The notes beneath the pieces are model-generated. The model searched no databases. It was not told the DNA's origin and saw only the letters and a list, made by a program, of their open reading frames with translations. This document shows, one piece after another, positions 44,142 to 55,568 of a stretch of DNA of 64,000 nt. Position 1 is the first letter of the stretch; every line of letters begins with the position of its first letter. A program made the position numbers and the translations under genes. Origin of the DNA: Macrophomina tecta (lineage: Eukaryota; Ascomycota; Dothideomycetes; Botryosphaeriales; Botryosphaeriaceae); assembly GCA_024180945.1 (NCBI GenBank), contig JAKSGN010000036.1, forward strand, positions 372,001 to 436,000, in the 5' to 3' direction.

Positions 44142-46961
44142 TTACAACTTGTCGTAGTACTATTGGCATTGTTAGCAGTGGGTCCAAGGCAGCAGTAAGA
44201 CATTCAAGACTTACGTTCTCGTAGCCGGGAACCTCGGGCTTGAGACCCTTCCTCTTGCGCATGTCCTCGACGACCTGGCCGGGCAGGGTAGTCTTGTCGA
44301 TGGGCGAACCACCGGGCAGGATCTGCCAGTGGTCGAAGACGGACTGGGGGAAAGCCTGGCCGGAAGTGTTGGAGCGGAGGTCGGCGTTGAAACCGAAAGA
44401 CTCCTTGACGGGGAGGTAGGCCTTGACGTTGAAGAGAGGAGTACCAGGGCGCTGGGCCTCCTCGAAGACGTGACCTCTCCTGCGGGTAAGGACACCGTAG
44501 ATACCACCCATGGCGTTCTCGGGAACCTGGATCTCGACCAAGAAGACGGGCTCGAGAAGAGCAGGCTCGGCGAGCAGGGTAGCGGCGTACAGAACACGAC
44601 GAGCAGTGGGAATGATCTGACCACCACCACGGTGGATGGCATCGGCGTGGAGGGTAACATCCATGATGTTGAAGCGGATCGAGCGCATGGGCTCCTCGGC
44701 AATGGGACCCTCCTTGGTGGCCCACTGGAAACCGGAGACGACCGAATCCTTGATTTCGTTGAGGTACTGGACGGCCTTGGTCTGGTCAACCAGGAGGTTG
44801 GCGCCGTTGGTGTCGGGACCGAAGCACCAAATCTTACGGGCATCAGTGACGTCCCAGCCGTGCTCGTCAGCGAGGAGACGGGCGCGGGCCTTGAAATCGT
44901 CACGCGGGCCGATCTTGCCCTGCTCAATGTCCTTGGACACTTCCTCACCGAGAGGAGCGGCAGTGACGTACAGACGGTTGTGCTTGTTGGGCGACTTGGA
45001 CAGGGCAGTCATGCGAGACTCACCACCGACGGTCTCACGGTACTGGACGACAGGGTCGGAGATACGGAGAGGAACACCAGCGTGGTCCTCCTCGAGATCC
45101 TTCAAGCAAATCTCGAGGTGGAGCTCACCAGCACCGGCAACGACGTGCTCACCGGACTCAGAGATGTAGGTAAGGACGCAAGGGTCGGACTTGGACAGAC
45201 GCTTGAGACCTTCGACGAGCTTGGGCAGGTCGTTGGCGTTCTTGACCTCGACGGAGCGCTGCACGACGGGCGAGACGGAGAACTTCATGACCTTCATGTT
45301 GTGGGCAGTCTCGCTGGTGGTGAGGGTACCAGACTTGAGCAGGAACTGGTCAATACCGACGAGACCCAGGATGTTACCGGCGGGGACATCCTCGATGGGC
45401 TCGACGAAACGACCCATCATGAGGATGGTACGCTGGATGGACTTGACGAACAGGTCCTCCTTCTTGCCAGGGGTGTAGTTGGGACCCTGGATGCGGACCT
45501 TCAGACCGGAGCGGACGGTACCAGAGAAGACACGGCCGAAAGCGTAGAAACGGCCCTTATCAGAGGTCGGCACCATCTTCGAGACGTAGAGCATGAGAGG
45601 ACCCTTGGGGTCGCAGTCACGGATACCAATGGCGCTCTCGTCGTCATGGGGACCCTCGTACAGAGTCTCCATACGGTACTTCTGCGCGGTGGCGGGAGAA
45701 GGAAGGTGGAGAATCATCATCTCCAGGAGGGCATCAGCGGCAGGAAGGAACTTCCTCATGACGACCTTGAGGAGCTGCTTGCCCTCGAGGTCCCTCTCCT
45801 CGCTGGTGAGCTTGATCTCGAGCTTCTCGAGGAGAGTGGGGATCTCCTCCTTCTTGAAGTTCATGACCGCGTTGAAGATGCGGAAGATGGGGTCCAAGAT
45901 GAACTGGTTGAAGGCACGCTCGCCGTTCTCGGGAGCGGTCTTGGTCCACTTCTTGGTCTTGGGGTTGAAGTAGTTGTCGCCCCAGAGACGCTCCATCATC
46001 TTGTTCTTGTCAACACCAAACTTCTTGGAGTACCTGGAAGCGAACTGGCGGACGGTGAAAGCCCAGCCGTGAAGACCGGAACCGAAGGCAACGGTACCCT
46101 TGTCGGGGTAGACCTGGACGTCACCGAGGACCTTGTCGAAGTAGGTGGCGATGACGACGTTGACGGACTCGATGACACGGGAGAAGTTCTGGTACAGGTC
46201 CTCCTTGGAGACCTGGAGCTCGAGAAGAGCACGGTCGACCTTGTTGATGATAACAACGGGCTTGATACGCTCACCAAGGGCCTGACGCAGGACAGTCTCG
46301 GTCTGGACGCAAACACCCTCGACGGTGTCGACGACGACGAGGGCACCGTCAGTGACACGGAGGGCAGCAGTGACCTCGGAAGAGAAGTCAACGTGACCGG
46401 GCGAGTCAATCAAGTTGATCAAGAAGTCGTTCTTCTCGGTCTTGACGGGGATGTCCTTCAGGTCCTCGGGGTCGATGAGCTGGGCGTACAGGGAGATGGC
46501 AGTGGACTTGATGGTGACACCACGCTCCTGCTCATCGGGACGAGTATCGGTGAAACGGGCCTCACCAGCCTTGGCGGCAGAGATAATACCGGCGCGCTGG
46601 ACGAGGGAGTCGGTCAGGGTAGACTTGCCGTGGTCGACTGGCCGCTTTTGTCAGCGCGGGATCGCACGAGCGCGAGGTGCTGGCGCAAACTTACCGTGGG
46701 CAATGACGGACATGTTCCGGATGTTGACCGGGTTGTCCATGAGACCACGGATCTTCAATCACGTCAGTATTCACTTCGCAATCGCACAGGTGGATGGTGT
46801 CGGCGTACCTCCTCGACGGTGAAGCTGCGAGCGACTTGTCAGCAAGGTGTCGCATAGGCGGAGGAGTAGTCCCGGGCCCAACGCCGGCTCAGAGCAGCGC
46901 TGGAGGCGCGCGGACGGGGCTGGGGAGGTGGATTGCAGCGAGCAGCGACTTACTTGACCAT
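44142..46961 (-). CDS. eEF2: Translation elongation factor 2 (eEF2)
   Basis: Exons on the minus strand: 46961-46954 (8 nt), 46824-46809 (16 nt), 46752-46695, 46637-44215 and 44159-44142 (18 nt), giving 840 residues. It starts MVNFTVEEIRGLMD. G-domain motifs are AHVDHGKST (G1), DSPGHVDF (G3) and INKVDR (G4). [13 protein letters not shown] includes the His converted to diphthamide. The tail YYDKL, from the last micro-exon, is the conserved eEF2 end. This GTPase moves tRNA and mRNA through the ribosome. Several very short 5' exons are usual for fungal ribosomal and elongation-factor genes. Codon use is strongly biased to C-ending codons, a sign of high expression. A long antisense frame covering the gene is a by-product of that bias. 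Confidence 0.96.
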
Positions 46962-48007
46962 CTTGGCGGTGTTGCGCGGATGCGTCTACTTGAAAAGACT
47001 TTTCTTCGAGGAAGTTGGATACCCCGCTTCTGGGCTATCGGGCGACGCTCTGCGAACGCGATGGGGAGGAGGCGCTGCCTGGGAAGTGCGGACTACGATC
47101 AAGCAACGAGTTTTGCAAGGCCGGGCGTGCCTTTTCAAAGCTCGAGGTGATCGAGGAGGGGTGTGGAGGAAGGAGGGAAAGGTCGGACAGCAGGTGGGAT
47201 GATGGAGGCACAGGTTTTGCGCTGGCTGGGCGGCGGTGGGGCTCGCTTAATGCACACGATGCCCAATCGCCGCCCGCCCATCCACACAGCCATCATCTGC
47301 CCTGCCCGCCACTCTGTTCGCCCGTCCCGCCGCCCACCAAGGCCCATCGACCCGCAGCTGCCCGTTCCTCGCTGCTGCAGTCGCTCGCTCGAGCCGGCGC
47401 ACCAGCGCTCTTCGACTCATCCCCAGCCTGGCCGCATCACGCAGTCGGCGGGGGCGAAACACGGCGTTTGCGCCTTAACTCCGGCTGCGGTAAGCCAAAG
47501 AGGTTACCGAGCAGAGGGGGAAATGCGTGGTTGAACGAATCGCCCGCACCCGTGGGCTTTTTAAAGCCGTCACCACGGCCATTGACTCATTCCTCAGCCT
47601 CTTCGGAGTCATACCGCAGCTTCACAAGCCACCAACCGCAAGTGAGCTCGAGCATGCTGACCAGGCCAATGAAAACACGGGCTGCTCGATCCTTGCGCTG
47701 TCTTTCGAGCTCTCTTCGCTGACGTCACGTGGTTGCCCTTGCGTCCTGTCTCATTAGCTCTGCGGAACGCAAAGGAAGTGCACCGTGGACCGTTTAGAGT
47801 TGCACCAGTCATGTGCATCTGACTTTCCCTGGAATTAGGAGACCTCTACGTCTAGATGACGGCTTCAGCTGCATACGAGCCGGTATCTGACGATGGAAAG
47901 CTGTCGCGGCGCTCAGGTGATTTGAGTTCAAAGAATTCGCGAAGTTGAACAGAACATCATTTCCCATCCGCTCTGCCCAAGGCAGGCTTCAGCTTTCCAA
48001 GACTACC
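46962..48007. promoter_or_regulatory. Promoter region of eEF2
   Basis: About 1 kb between the eEF2 start and the end of the amidohydrolase gene. Read toward the eEF2 start it is pyrimidine-rich in places (47130-47200). No gene recognised. Confidence 0.4.
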
Positions 48008-49694
48008 TCAAAGGCTCGGGATCTTGCTGGCAAAAAGTGTCCGAGCGTTTCCATAAAAAATCCCAGCCTTCTCTGAGGCCGACACAAAGTCCGCGGTCAC
48101 TATCGCCTCGATGGAGCCTTCATACGTCGCACGGGCATAGGGGTAGTCCTAAAGCGCCAAACTGTTAGTCCAAAGCCTCGACTTGTATCATCTGGACAGT
48201 CTCACTGTCCCGAAGAGGAGCTGGCTTGTCGGAACTCCGTAACCCAGGAGCCCTTTCACTTGGGCAAAATAAGTTGGCCCTGCGCTATCCCACCAGAACC
48301 TGCAAGACCATGAGTACACTTCCAGCGAGAAGGAACGGCCACTCGCCTTGTGTTGTATATCTCTCTGGACCTCGTCTCAAGGCTCGGAAAAGATTTGAGG
48401 AATCGGTCTTCAATTGCGGGAAATGCTCCACCAACGTGCGGTATTACGTAGTGGATATTGGTGAAATTGTGTATCGTCTGCGTCAGGGTAAGATCCATGA
48501 TTGTCCTCGCGGTCTCAAAGTAAAATTCCACAAATCCGCTACTGTACAGAGCTGCAGGGTCGTCAGATTGTGAAATTTCGGCAACAGCTGGGATGCTTAC
48601 TCGGATTCGCCGATACAATCGTGCCATTTGTATTGAGGACTGGCTCGTTTGGGTGGATGTACACTATTTCTCTTGAGTCGTTCCGGCTGTTCAAGGCTGC
48701 GAAAAATGGGTTGAACTGCTGATTTCCTAGATATTTTCCTTCATGGTTTGAGAGAACAATAACACCAACTGCGCCAAGTTTGCTGAGGGCGTAGTTGGCC
48801 TCCGCGATCCTGGCTTGCTCAGCCAACGGATACCTCAAGTTGAAGCGAAGAACTTACGCAGCAGTTGTGTACGGCAACGGGATTACAGCGTAGAACGAAA
48901 ATCTGTCCGGATATGTTCGACAGAGCTTTTGTCATTTGTAAGTGTTTTGCTAGCATGCTTCAGTCGCTTTTACTCACAGCGGCCATCCACTGTAAAAATA
49001 CATCCTTGTCAGCGTCTTTCTAACTGACAGTATATCCTCATCTTCAACGTTACCTCGTTCAGCAGTCTCGCCAACCCCACTGCGCTCGCTTCATCCCCGG
49101 GATACACCCCGGAGCCCGGACTCGAGATAGCGACAATGCTATGCTTAATGCCTGCAATATACTCGTCAGAAGAAAAGAGGCGAAGTTTTCCGCAGAGCTT
49201 ACTGTTGTTTGCCATAAATGCGAGATGGGTCTGTATATCCCACGCAGGGGTGGGGTTCTGCCCGGTTATGGGAACCAGCTCCCGATACCAGTCTGGCACT
49301 GCATGCACTATAGGCCATCAGAAGTATTAGTATTTGGCGGACGTGGCCGTCTCGAGTATATTCTCAGGATTACCATGCACGTCAACTCTAGACGAATTGC
49401 CGGGTTCTGACAATGTCATGTTTTCGGGAATGGAGATGGCCTGAATGGAAGCGAGCGCAGCGGCCGAGAAAGGTAAAGCGGTAAGGTTGATGCCATCTGA
49501 GATAGTCAGAACCCTCTCCTTCAGATCAGCTCCCTAGTAATTTCGTGCTTACCGGCTGCCGCATCCTGTATGATAACTTCAACATCCACGGTTGTGCTAC
49601 GCCGTCCAATGTTGTCGCGTTGAGTTTCCAATATGGTTGACAGCGCAACGCCAAAGAGAGCCGCAGAGGCAAATTTCCACGCCAAAGAACGCAT
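48008..49694 (-). CDS. Secreted ACMSD-type amidohydrolase (amidohydrolase-2 family), nine exons
   Basis: Exons on the minus strand: 49694-49553, 49496-49374, 49307-49054, 48989-48978 (12 nt), 48925-48858, 48809-48601, 48551-48347, 48299-48206, 48148-48008, giving 415 residues, all in phase. An N-terminal hydrophobic leader (KFASAALFGVALS) suggests secretion. Metal-binding DVHVHAVP, then HSIVAISSPGSGVYPG, YPDRFSFYAVIPLP, GVIVLSNHEGKYLG, IVYIHPNEP, YVIPHVGGAFPAIEDR, FWWDSAGPTYFAQ and GTDYPYA follow the TIM-barrel decarboxylase/hydrolase family that includes aminocarboxymuconate-semialdehyde decarboxylase. The substrate is probably an aromatic acid, not determinable here. Intron 7 appears to use a GC donor (AG/GCGAGT). 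The neighbouring gene is an aryl/acyl-CoA ligase on the same strand. Confidence 0.8.
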
Positions 49695-50047
49695 AGTGGG
49701 CAACGGGAAGCGGTTTGAAATTGGCCAGTCATAGCAACGCAACAAGATTTCCTGCTTGAATTTATATTCCGGATCTTAAACGTCTGGTGCGGCTGAAATG
49801 CCGTGGAAAAGTTTCCAAATACGGAAGGTGGTACATGACAACATGCGTGGCGCCGTCTTACTCATCAACATACATAAATGGGCTTGTAAATAGCATCATT
49901 TGGTGATTGAATGTATTCCGGGCACGCCATGGCGTCTGCGCACTTATCCGTGGGAGAGTATGACCTGTTCTTTTCATTCCGTCTCATGGACTACGAAAAG
50001 TAAGGCCGCCGGATCGACCTCAACAGAGGGACGCCTCTCTCTATCAG

Positions 50048-52085
50048 CTACAACTTAACTTCCCTTCCCATCTCCTGTTTGGCTCTCTCCCTCAGCACTC
50101 TCTTCAAAATTTTCCCACTGGCAGTCTTCGGGATTGCTTTCAGAAACACAACTCCACCGTCCAGGCACTTGTACTTGGCCAACCTCTCTACAACCCACTT
50201 CTTCGCATCCTCTTCTGTCATCATTGATCTCTCTCTCTTCACCAGATATGCGCGCGGCAATTCCGACTGCAATGCTCCATCAAAGATTCCGATGACTGCT
50301 GCGTCGACCACATCTGGATGTGCCAACAAGACAGCCTCAATCTCCGGTGGCGCAACCTGAAATCCGCGGACCTTGATGAGTTCCTATCTCCCGTCAGCAT
50401 ACCTTCCACAAACACAAACCCAGGCTGTATCCCTTCCACTCACCTTCTTCCTATCCACCACGTACCACAGGCCCGTCTCCGCCACCTTCACAACAATATC
50501 CCCCGTCCGAAAGAACCCATCCCCATCCCACTCATCCCTCCTCAACGCCCCATCCTCCCCCAAATACCCCCTCACAACCGTCGGCCCCCGCACACACAAC
50601 TCCCCTCTCACGACGCCTCCCACCACCTCCTCCACCTCCCTCCCCTCCTCATCCACGACCTTGACGTCCAGTCCAACGATCGGCCACCCCACGCTCCCAC
50701 TCAGCCCCTCGAGGCCTCCCCTCCCCTCCACTACCCCATCAACGCGCTTATCCCTGTGCCCCGGGCCCCACTGCATCGCCAAGCAGCTCGTCTCCGTCAT
50801 GGCCCAGCACTGCGTCAGCACGCCCCTGCCCCGCGTCGCCCGATCCAAAAGCGCCTGAAACGCCCTTTGCACGCCAATCCCCAACGGCGCGGCGCCCACC
50901 CGCACCCATCGCACCGACGCCAGCGAGCTTGCCGGATTGCGCAGTGCGCCCTCTTTCTCCACCTCCTCCACCTCCTTCGCCGCTTGCACGACGGCCAGCA
51001 CGCATGGCGGGACGATGAGGAAGTCGGTAATCGCGTGGGCGGCGACGGCGCGCAGGAAGGACGGGACGTCGAAGCGGCGCAGGACGAAGGTCGGGTCGCC
51101 GCTCTTGAGCGGCGAGGTGTGCGTGCTGGGGGCGACGGCGGCGTGGAAGGGTGGCAGGAAAGAGAGGCGCCGGATGGGCCACGGGGGTGCGGAGGTGTAG
51201 GAGTGCGTGGGTGGGGTGGAGAAGGGGGTAGGGGAAGAAGAAGAAGAAGAAGAAGAAGAAGAAGAAGGCGGTGAGGGGCAGGTGTAGTATAGAGCGTGCT
51301 CGTGCTGGGCGATGAGGTTGGCGTGCGAGATGGGGACGGGTTTGGGGAGGCCGGAGGTGCCCGAGGAGAAGAGCAGCATGGCGGTAGTGGAGGCGGAGGT
51401 GGTGGCGCTGTCGAAGCGATGCCAGTCGGCGGTGCCATGGTGGAGAAGGGTGCGCCAGGAAGGGTGACTAGGGAGGTCACTGGGGGAAGGGTGGGTCGTG
51501 AGGGGTGTGGAGGGATGAGTGTGGTGGTCGAAGACGAGGATTCGGGGGGTGATGTTGTGGAGGGAAAGAAGGTCGGAGCCGACCGAGGTGGCGAGGATCG
51601 GGGGGAGGAGTTCGGGCTCGCAGATAACCATTTGGGCGCGAGAGGCGCGGAGGTGGTGCTCGAGTTCGAGAGGCGTGTAGCTGGGGTTGGTGCCAGTGAA
51701 GACGCATCCGGCGGCTATGATTCCGAGGACGAGAATGGAGTAGTATATCTGATTGCGGGTGAGAGTTCGTAAGAGATTATGATTAGAGCGGTCTGGCAAA
51801 CCTCACTGTACGAAGCAATACACACGGCATCTCCTGGTTTGAGACCTGCGTAACGAAATCCAGCAACGAGCTTCTTGACGAGCGTACGAGCCTCGTCGCC
51901 TGAAATGGAGCGAGATGGATCATCAGCATCTATCCAGAGCTGATTGACTCGTTAGCAGAAACATCCACTGGAGGGGAGAATTCTCAGCTTACCGGTTTAC
52001 TTGTGTCGTATTGTGGATCATCAAGGCTCCAGGAGAGAAGGTCCTTTGTGCTGAGTGCAGGATCATCTTGAGAAAGGTATGGCAT
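50048..52085 (-). CDS. 4-coumarate-CoA-ligase-like acyl-adenylating enzyme
   Basis: Exons on the minus strand: 52085-51993, 51939-51802, 51748-50444, 50383-50048, giving 623 residues. ANL-family motifs: LLFSSGTSGLPKPV (ATP-binding P-loop-like A3), QCWAMTETSC (A5), GFFRTGDIV (A7), DRKKELIKVRGFQVAP (A8) and PKTASGKILKR with the catalytic Lys (A10). It activates a carboxylic acid as acyl-AMP and then CoA thioester. The general type is 4-coumarate/medium-chain CoA ligase of fungi. The C-terminus is VKL, close to but not a standard peroxisomal signal. A serine run of about ten residues (GAA repeat on the plus strand near 51237-51267) sits in an internal loop. It is tandem with the amidohydrolase gene 353 bp downstream. 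Confidence 0.88.
51237..51267 (+). repeat. (GAA)n microsatellite coding poly-Ser
   Basis: About ten trinucleotide units in exon 3 of the CoA-ligase-like gene, read as TCC/TCT serine codons on the minus strand. Confidence 0.75.
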
Positions 52086-52746
52086 CGTCGCAGAGATAGA
52101 ATAACGATCGTCAACGTGATGGTGACTTACAACTGCATGCCTGGGCGTGCTTACTGCTGCAATTCTGAGTTTTTGTAGACTTTGTAAAGGCAAGCAGCGG
52201 ATTCCAGCGGGGCAAGTAGCAATCCTGCCGTTCCGCAAACCCTAGTCTGTGGATAAGCGCTAAACGTCTTAGCACACTCCATTACAGGCAAAATTAAGCC
52301 TGGCTAAGCTCATCTTGCATGATCTTCTGATAATCCATGGAAAATTGAAGGGGGAAAGGCGGGAACACCAGAATTCGAAGTAAGCTGACATACGCAAATG
52401 TGTATCGGCGGGGATGGTGGAGCAACCAAACAGCTCTCGCTGCGCCTCATACATATCGCGCACCAAATGATGAGAGTGTATTCATCATCAACAATGGACC
52501 TCAGCCCCGATGCACGGAAAGCGCCATCGATTGAATTCTTCGTTGAATGCAAAGTGGGATATCAGATGTTTTGTGTGTCGGAAAGCAAGTGTGCCGGCTA
52601 CGTTACTATGTCGCGCAAGCAGCACTGCTTCCAATGTATGTACCAATGCCCAGAACCAGCCACATATTATATGCAAAACCTCGCTCTGCGAACGAGATGT
52701 GAGCCAATTCCTTCTTCTCCCCCTTCGTATCCTTGGCCTTGGTGTC
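52086..52746. other. Intergenic, no gene recognised
   Basis: Contains a Cys-containing short plus-strand frame (52398-52757) that resembles no known family. Probably the promoter of the ligase gene and 3' UTR of the macrodomain gene. Confidence 0.35.
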
Positions 52747-53700
52747 TTAAACCTTGACTTCCTCGACCTTGGAGTCTTCGTCGTCGACTTCCTCGACGCT
52801 CGCAGGCTTAGCTTCCGCGGCCTTGGGAGTCGCGTGCTCAGTCTTCTGTCTCTTGTTGTCAGGTTCGCCTTCTAGCTTAGGATCAGCAGAGGGAGGGTCA
52901 GGCAGACGTTTCGCCAGGCTCTCAGCCTCTTTGTCCTCCTGCTCGGCCTTCACCTCGTCTTGCTTGCTCTCTTCGGCGGGCGGGAAGTACTTGCTGCAAC
53001 GTATTGACAGAATCAGCATCCACCCCCAACGACACGCTAAAGGGGAGCTCGTCGGCAGCACTCACGGCAACACGTGCTGATACGCAACCTCGTCCTTCTC
53101 CATGAAATTGCAGAACACGATCCTCTCCAAGCTCTCCTCCTTCCGCTCTTCCTTCTCGTCCAGCCAGCTCCTGACCTCGCTCGCCGCCGCCTCTGCTGCC
53201 TCTCCACTCGGGTATCCATAAACCCCCGTGCTCAGCGCACTGAAGGCAATCGACCTGCACCCGTTCTTGCTCGCCAGATCCAAGCTCGTCCTGTAGCAGC
53301 CGCGCAACAGCGTCTCGTGCACGCCCTTCCTCTTCGCGCTCGAGTAGACGGGCCCAACAGCGTGGATGATGTGCTTGGCGGGCAGACGGTAGCCCTTGGT
53401 GATCTTGGCGGAGCCGGTGTCGCAGCCGCCGAGCGTCTTGCACTCGTCGAACAGATCCGGGCCGGCGGCGCGGTGGATGGCGCCGTCGACGCCGCCGCCG
53501 CCGAGGAGCGACTCGTTGGCGGCATTGACGATGGCGTCGACGCCGAGGGTCGTGATGTCTGTGCGGATCAGGGCGACGCGGGAGTTGTGGGCGGCGTTGG
53601 CAGGTGCGGCGGGAGTGGAGGAGGGCGCGACGAGCCTGCCCGTCTTGTAGAGGGCTGCGACGGTGGGAATGTCGGCGACGGGGACGACTTTGGATGCCAT
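52747..53700 (-). CDS. Macrodomain protein (ADP-ribose-binding/hydrolysing)
   Basis: Exons on the minus strand: 53700-53066 and 52993-52747, giving 293 residues. The macrodomain occupies roughly residues 30-205: [19 protein letters not shown] is the ribose/phosphate-binding signature, followed by IIHAVGPVY and [14 protein letters not shown] (second loop). The family is MacroD/YmdB-like and removes ADP-ribose or O-acetyl-ADP-ribose. The C-terminal tail after splicing is acidic and lysine-rich with a possible nuclear-localisation cluster (DNKRQKTE). The start was set at MASKVVPV; an in-frame ATG six codons upstream (53718) would be equally compatible. Confidence 0.88.
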
Positions 53701-53917
53701 TTTCGCGAGGAGTGGCATGTGCCGGTCGTGATTGAGGAGGAGCGAGGTTGAGCGGGCCAAGTGGCGATGGTGTTGTGATCGGGCTGGCGTAGCAGCAGGC
53801 AGAGGCAACAGCTCGAGGAGCTTGGGCCACTGGTGATGCAACCGAAGATGATGGCCCGCCGCTGGTGTGAGGATGCCATGAGCGTGAAACTATGTATTCT
53901 CAGGATGTGGCTGTACT

Positions 53918-55144
53918 CTACTTCCTCCTGACAAACACAAACAGTGCTTCATCCTTCCCAGCAAAACTCGGCAGCGGCACCTGCGCCACGCGCTCAAACT
54001 CCTTCCTCTCCCGCGCCATCCACTCCGCAATCGTCTCGTCTTTGAATCCGGTGAAGCCGTTTCCGTTCTGGGTGCCCGCCACGACGACGTAGTCCCCTTG
54101 GTACGCCCTCAGCACTTTTCCCGTGAAATCCGCGCCAACCTGGGGATACACCAGCAGCAGCACTGCATCCCTTGCGCCCTGTCGCTGCTGCAGATACTTT
54201 ACGCCATCCGCCCAAACGGTGTCGCCAATCCACATGGTGCGCCATTCACTGTGCGCGTTGTCCACCGCCGTTACCTGGCACCCCGTCCGCCGTACCTGAA
54301 GCGTCCAATACCCATTGCCCGACCCAATCTCAATCACCTCGCGCCCCGGCCAACCTTTCGGCTTCGGCTGCGGCGGCGCATGCTGGGCGAGCTGCGCGAT
54401 GACCGACAAGGCGTCCCACGTTGGCACTATGCAACCAAAGTGGTGGTAGAACACCGGCAAGATGTGGTGCGAGATCCGCGTCTTGGCCGTGTTCGGCACC
54501 GGGCCCGCCCACTCCAGGTTCTGGCACGACCATGCCCAGTAATCGTAGTATGGGTTTGCTAGAGGCTGTTTGCGCTTGTTTGGCAGGGTAAGCGGTGCAG
54601 GCGAGGAATCGGCGGGCGCAAGGTAGAATTGCGACTGCAGGTGTGCGGCGACAGCGGCGCGGAGCGAGTCTTTCTTCGCATTGGAGGCAAGACCACGGAG
54701 GGCCGAGGCAGTCGATGTGCTCGGCGAAAAAAGGTTGGTGTATGCGGCTATGTCGGCGCTCGGTGGCGGTGGGATCTGGCGGCAAGACTACCTTAGCATT
54801 GCCGCTCGTGCTTCGCGAGGTCGGCTGGGCCGCTCCTTCACAAGTCCAAGTAGGCTGCGGGGGAGGGGAGGGCTTACAGGTTTGTTTTCGTCGTCGACGT
54901 ACCAGCCGTGCAGGCCGTGCTGGCCTCCAAATCCAATGGCATGTTGGGTCTGGTCCAGTGTGACTTCTGCAATGGCTCGATAGACATAGCTGTCGTTCGG
55001 CGAGAGATTGAAGGCTTTGATGATGGACCCACGGAGGTCATTGTCCTGGGGGAGCAGATCGGAATTCCATGCTGAGAGGAACGCGTCCGGATCAAAGGGG
55101 GAGCGAGACTTGATGGTCTGCGGTTGTGTTGGCGCAGGCGGCAT
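53918..55144 (-). CDS. SAM-dependent methyltransferase-like protein
   Basis: Exons on the minus strand: 55144-54878 and 54775-53918, giving about 374 residues. An alternative acceptor 12 nt upstream would add four residues. The N-terminal part (FDPDAFLSAWNSDLLPQDND, GLHGWYVDDEN) is of unknown fold. The C-terminal half has VIEIGSGNGYWTLQVRR, the glycine-rich SAM-binding motif I, then TAVDNAHSEWR (motif II) and YPQVGADFTGKVLRAYQGD. No methyl acceptor can be inferred. The intron (102 nt) is rather long and has an AG close to its branch site, so the exact junction is uncertain. Confidence 0.72.
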
Positions 55145-55568
55145 TGCTTGGTGTTGAAGAGATGATCAAGCGCGGGGCTCCCGGTCGATGACGTTTTGCA
55201 GGGCTCAGGCATCAACAGCATCACCACCACCACCACCACCACCACCACCACCACTAACCTTCTCATCGCCACAACTTCTCAATTCCCATTGTGCATCCGA
55301 CTGCATCATGTCCATAGTACATCCAAACATGTATCTTAACTAATCTAATCCAACCCAGCCGCATTCTTCAGTTCATCTCCGCTGCATTTGGGACGCCATC
55401 AACATCGATCCTTCTTCGAGTCACTGGCCGTCTATCGGAGTCCTTTCTTAAGGGGGGGGGGGGGGGGGGAAATTGATGCACCGCGCCGGAAACTGGTTCA
55501 GCGAACCTAAATATATCACAAAACCTCCGACCGAAGGTCAACGCGCCGAGAATCGACAGCTCCAACAC
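55145..55568. other. Intergenic with simple repeats
   Basis: Holds a (CAC)n tract (about 55218-55254) and an uninterrupted G-run of about 18 (55451-55468). No coding recognised. Confidence 0.6.
55218..55254 (+). repeat. (CAC)n microsatellite
   Basis: About twelve CAC/ACC units. Confidence 0.75.

Noticed and set aside
44329..46857. 842-codon plus-strand open frame opposite eEF2
   Set aside because: It mirrors the strongly codon-biased eEF2 coding strand. Its translation is Asp/Gly/Leu/Val-rich with no domain, and it crosses the eEF2 introns. A known artefact of biased codon use.
52398..52757. 119-codon plus-strand frame with many Cys
   Set aside because: No signal peptide or recognised spacing, and it overlaps the 3' end of the macrodomain gene. 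Not supported as a gene.
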